6,021 bases of DNA from Pseudomonadota bacterium (GTDB lineage Bacteria; Pseudomonadota; Gammaproteobacteria; Pseudomonadales; Azotimanducaceae). The position numbers and the translations under genes were made by a program. The stretch's first letter is position 1; each line of letters opens with the position of its first letter. The notes below the pieces were generated by a model. It saw only the letters and a list, made by a program, of their open reading frames with translations, was not told the origin of the DNA and searched no databases. This document shows positions 5,593 to 6,021 of this stretch, piece by piece. Location: NCBI GenBank assembly GCA_027621895.1, contig JAQCAK010000134.1, positions 1-6,021 of the forward strand. Reading direction: 5' to 3'.

Positions 5593-6021
5593 ATGAAAAG
5601 ATTGTCCGGCCAGGAGGTCGATCAGGAGATCACAATGCTGAAAGGCGCAGCCAGGGAGTACGTTCCCGGAAACCAGACCGGGACGCAGAAGCTGCCCTAC
5701 AATGAAATCAGGCTGACCAACAAGCTGCACCAGAAGTCTATCGTGCAGCATGTCAACTCCATCGACTGGAGCCGTGGATCTGATGCACCGATTGTCGTGG
5801 AGTTCGATCCGACGACTGCCTGCAACCTGCACTGTCCGGACTGTATCAGCGGCGACCTGCTGAACCAGGGGGCATTCGAGCGTGAACGGGTCCGGGAACT
5901 GACCCGGGAAATGGTCGACGCCGGCGTCAAGGCCGTGATCCTGATTGGTGGTGGCGAACCGCTGTCCCATCCCGATGCGGGCTGGATCATCGAATACCTC
6001 GGTCAGCACGGAGTCAAAATC
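5593..6021 (+). CDS. Radical SAM enzyme, C-terminus cut by window edge
   Basis: The first 143 residues are visible and the frame runs off the right edge. The radical SAM cluster motif CNLHCPDC gives C77, C81 and C84 in CX3CX2C spacing, which binds the [4Fe-4S] cluster that cleaves S-adenosylmethionine. It follows the strand PIVVEFDPTTA (66-76), and the SAM-binding GGGEPL lies at 119-124. The 60-odd residues before the core are not a signal peptide and resemble the leading segment of radical SAM proteins often found in glycan and lipid-sugar gene neighbourhoods; this is recalled, not searched. A TAA stop directly precedes ATG 5593, so this is the earliest start. ATG 5635 has a better ribosome site (AGGAG, six bases away) and may be the real one, removing 14 residues. 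The gene is divergent from gtrA-wecE. The reaction cannot be assigned without the C-terminal part, where SPASM or other auxiliary cluster motifs would lie. Confidence 0.9.
   Translation, partial: MKRLSGQEVDQEITMLKGAAREYVPGNQTGTQKLPYNEIRLTNKLHQKSIVQHVNSIDWSRGSDAPIVVEFDPTTACNLHCPDCISGDLLNQGAFERERVRELTREMVDAGVKAVILIGGGEPLSHPDAGWIIEYLGQHGVKI
5612..5628 (+). promoter_or_regulatory. Ribosome binding site candidates favouring the 5635 start
   Basis: AGGAGG at 5612-5617 and AGGAG at 5624-5628 lie upstream of the in-frame ATG at 5635; the second has ideal six-base spacing. They fall inside the coding frame if translation begins at 5593, where they encode Gln-Glu pairs, so they may also be a codon coincidence. 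The 5593 start has only a weak GGTGA. Confidence 0.4.

Noticed and set aside
5548..6009. 153-codon open frame on the minus strand
   Set aside because: It lies opposite the radical SAM gene, whose cluster motif and SAM motif are intact; no domain is seen in the reverse frame.

Overview
The window (roughly 58-60% GC by eye, dense genes, short intergenic gaps) looks like a chromosomal segment of a gammaproteobacterium, probably a marine or environmental one. The main reason is that the aminotransferase at 3901-5052 reads very close to the WecE/RffA proteins of that class. The genus cannot be fixed from this sequence. No tRNA, rRNA, CRISPR array, insertion sequence or integrase is visible.

Left half (1-3702), a small catabolic-looking block. 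A GPH-family (MelB-like) transporter runs leftwards off the window edge from a start at 1168. Across a 205-bp divergent gap, two genes run rightwards: a metallo-beta-lactamase-fold hydrolase with an alkyl-sulfatase-type dimerization domain (1374-2663), then, 25 bp later, a luciferase-like flavin monooxygenase of the YhbW/group 1 type (2689-3702). The pair is probably one operon and may be co-controlled with the transporter from the shared gap, which holds a perfect 6-bp palindrome. A plausible reading is uptake and hydrolytic/oxidative processing of an organic compound. The substrate cannot be read from the sequence.

Middle (3703-3900) is a convergent, AT-rich spacer without genes. It has a terminator-like hairpin for the rightward operon and a second, long-spaced inverted repeat.

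Right half (3901-6021), a surface-glycan or deoxysugar block. A leftward, translationally coupled pair encodes a GtrA-family membrane protein (5049-5471) and WecE, the dTDP-4-amino-4,6-dideoxygalactose transaminase (3901-5052); they overlap by 4 bp. Divergent from them, a radical SAM enzyme starts at 5593 (or 5635) and runs off the right edge. Its 121-bp upstream gap contains a good -10 box, a tandem 10-bp-period repeat and a hairpin. The most interesting idea here is that the radical SAM enzyme may act on the amino-sugar nucleotide made by the transaminase, as DesII acts after DesI in desosamine synthesis. This is inference, and the gene is cut off before most of its diagnostic part.
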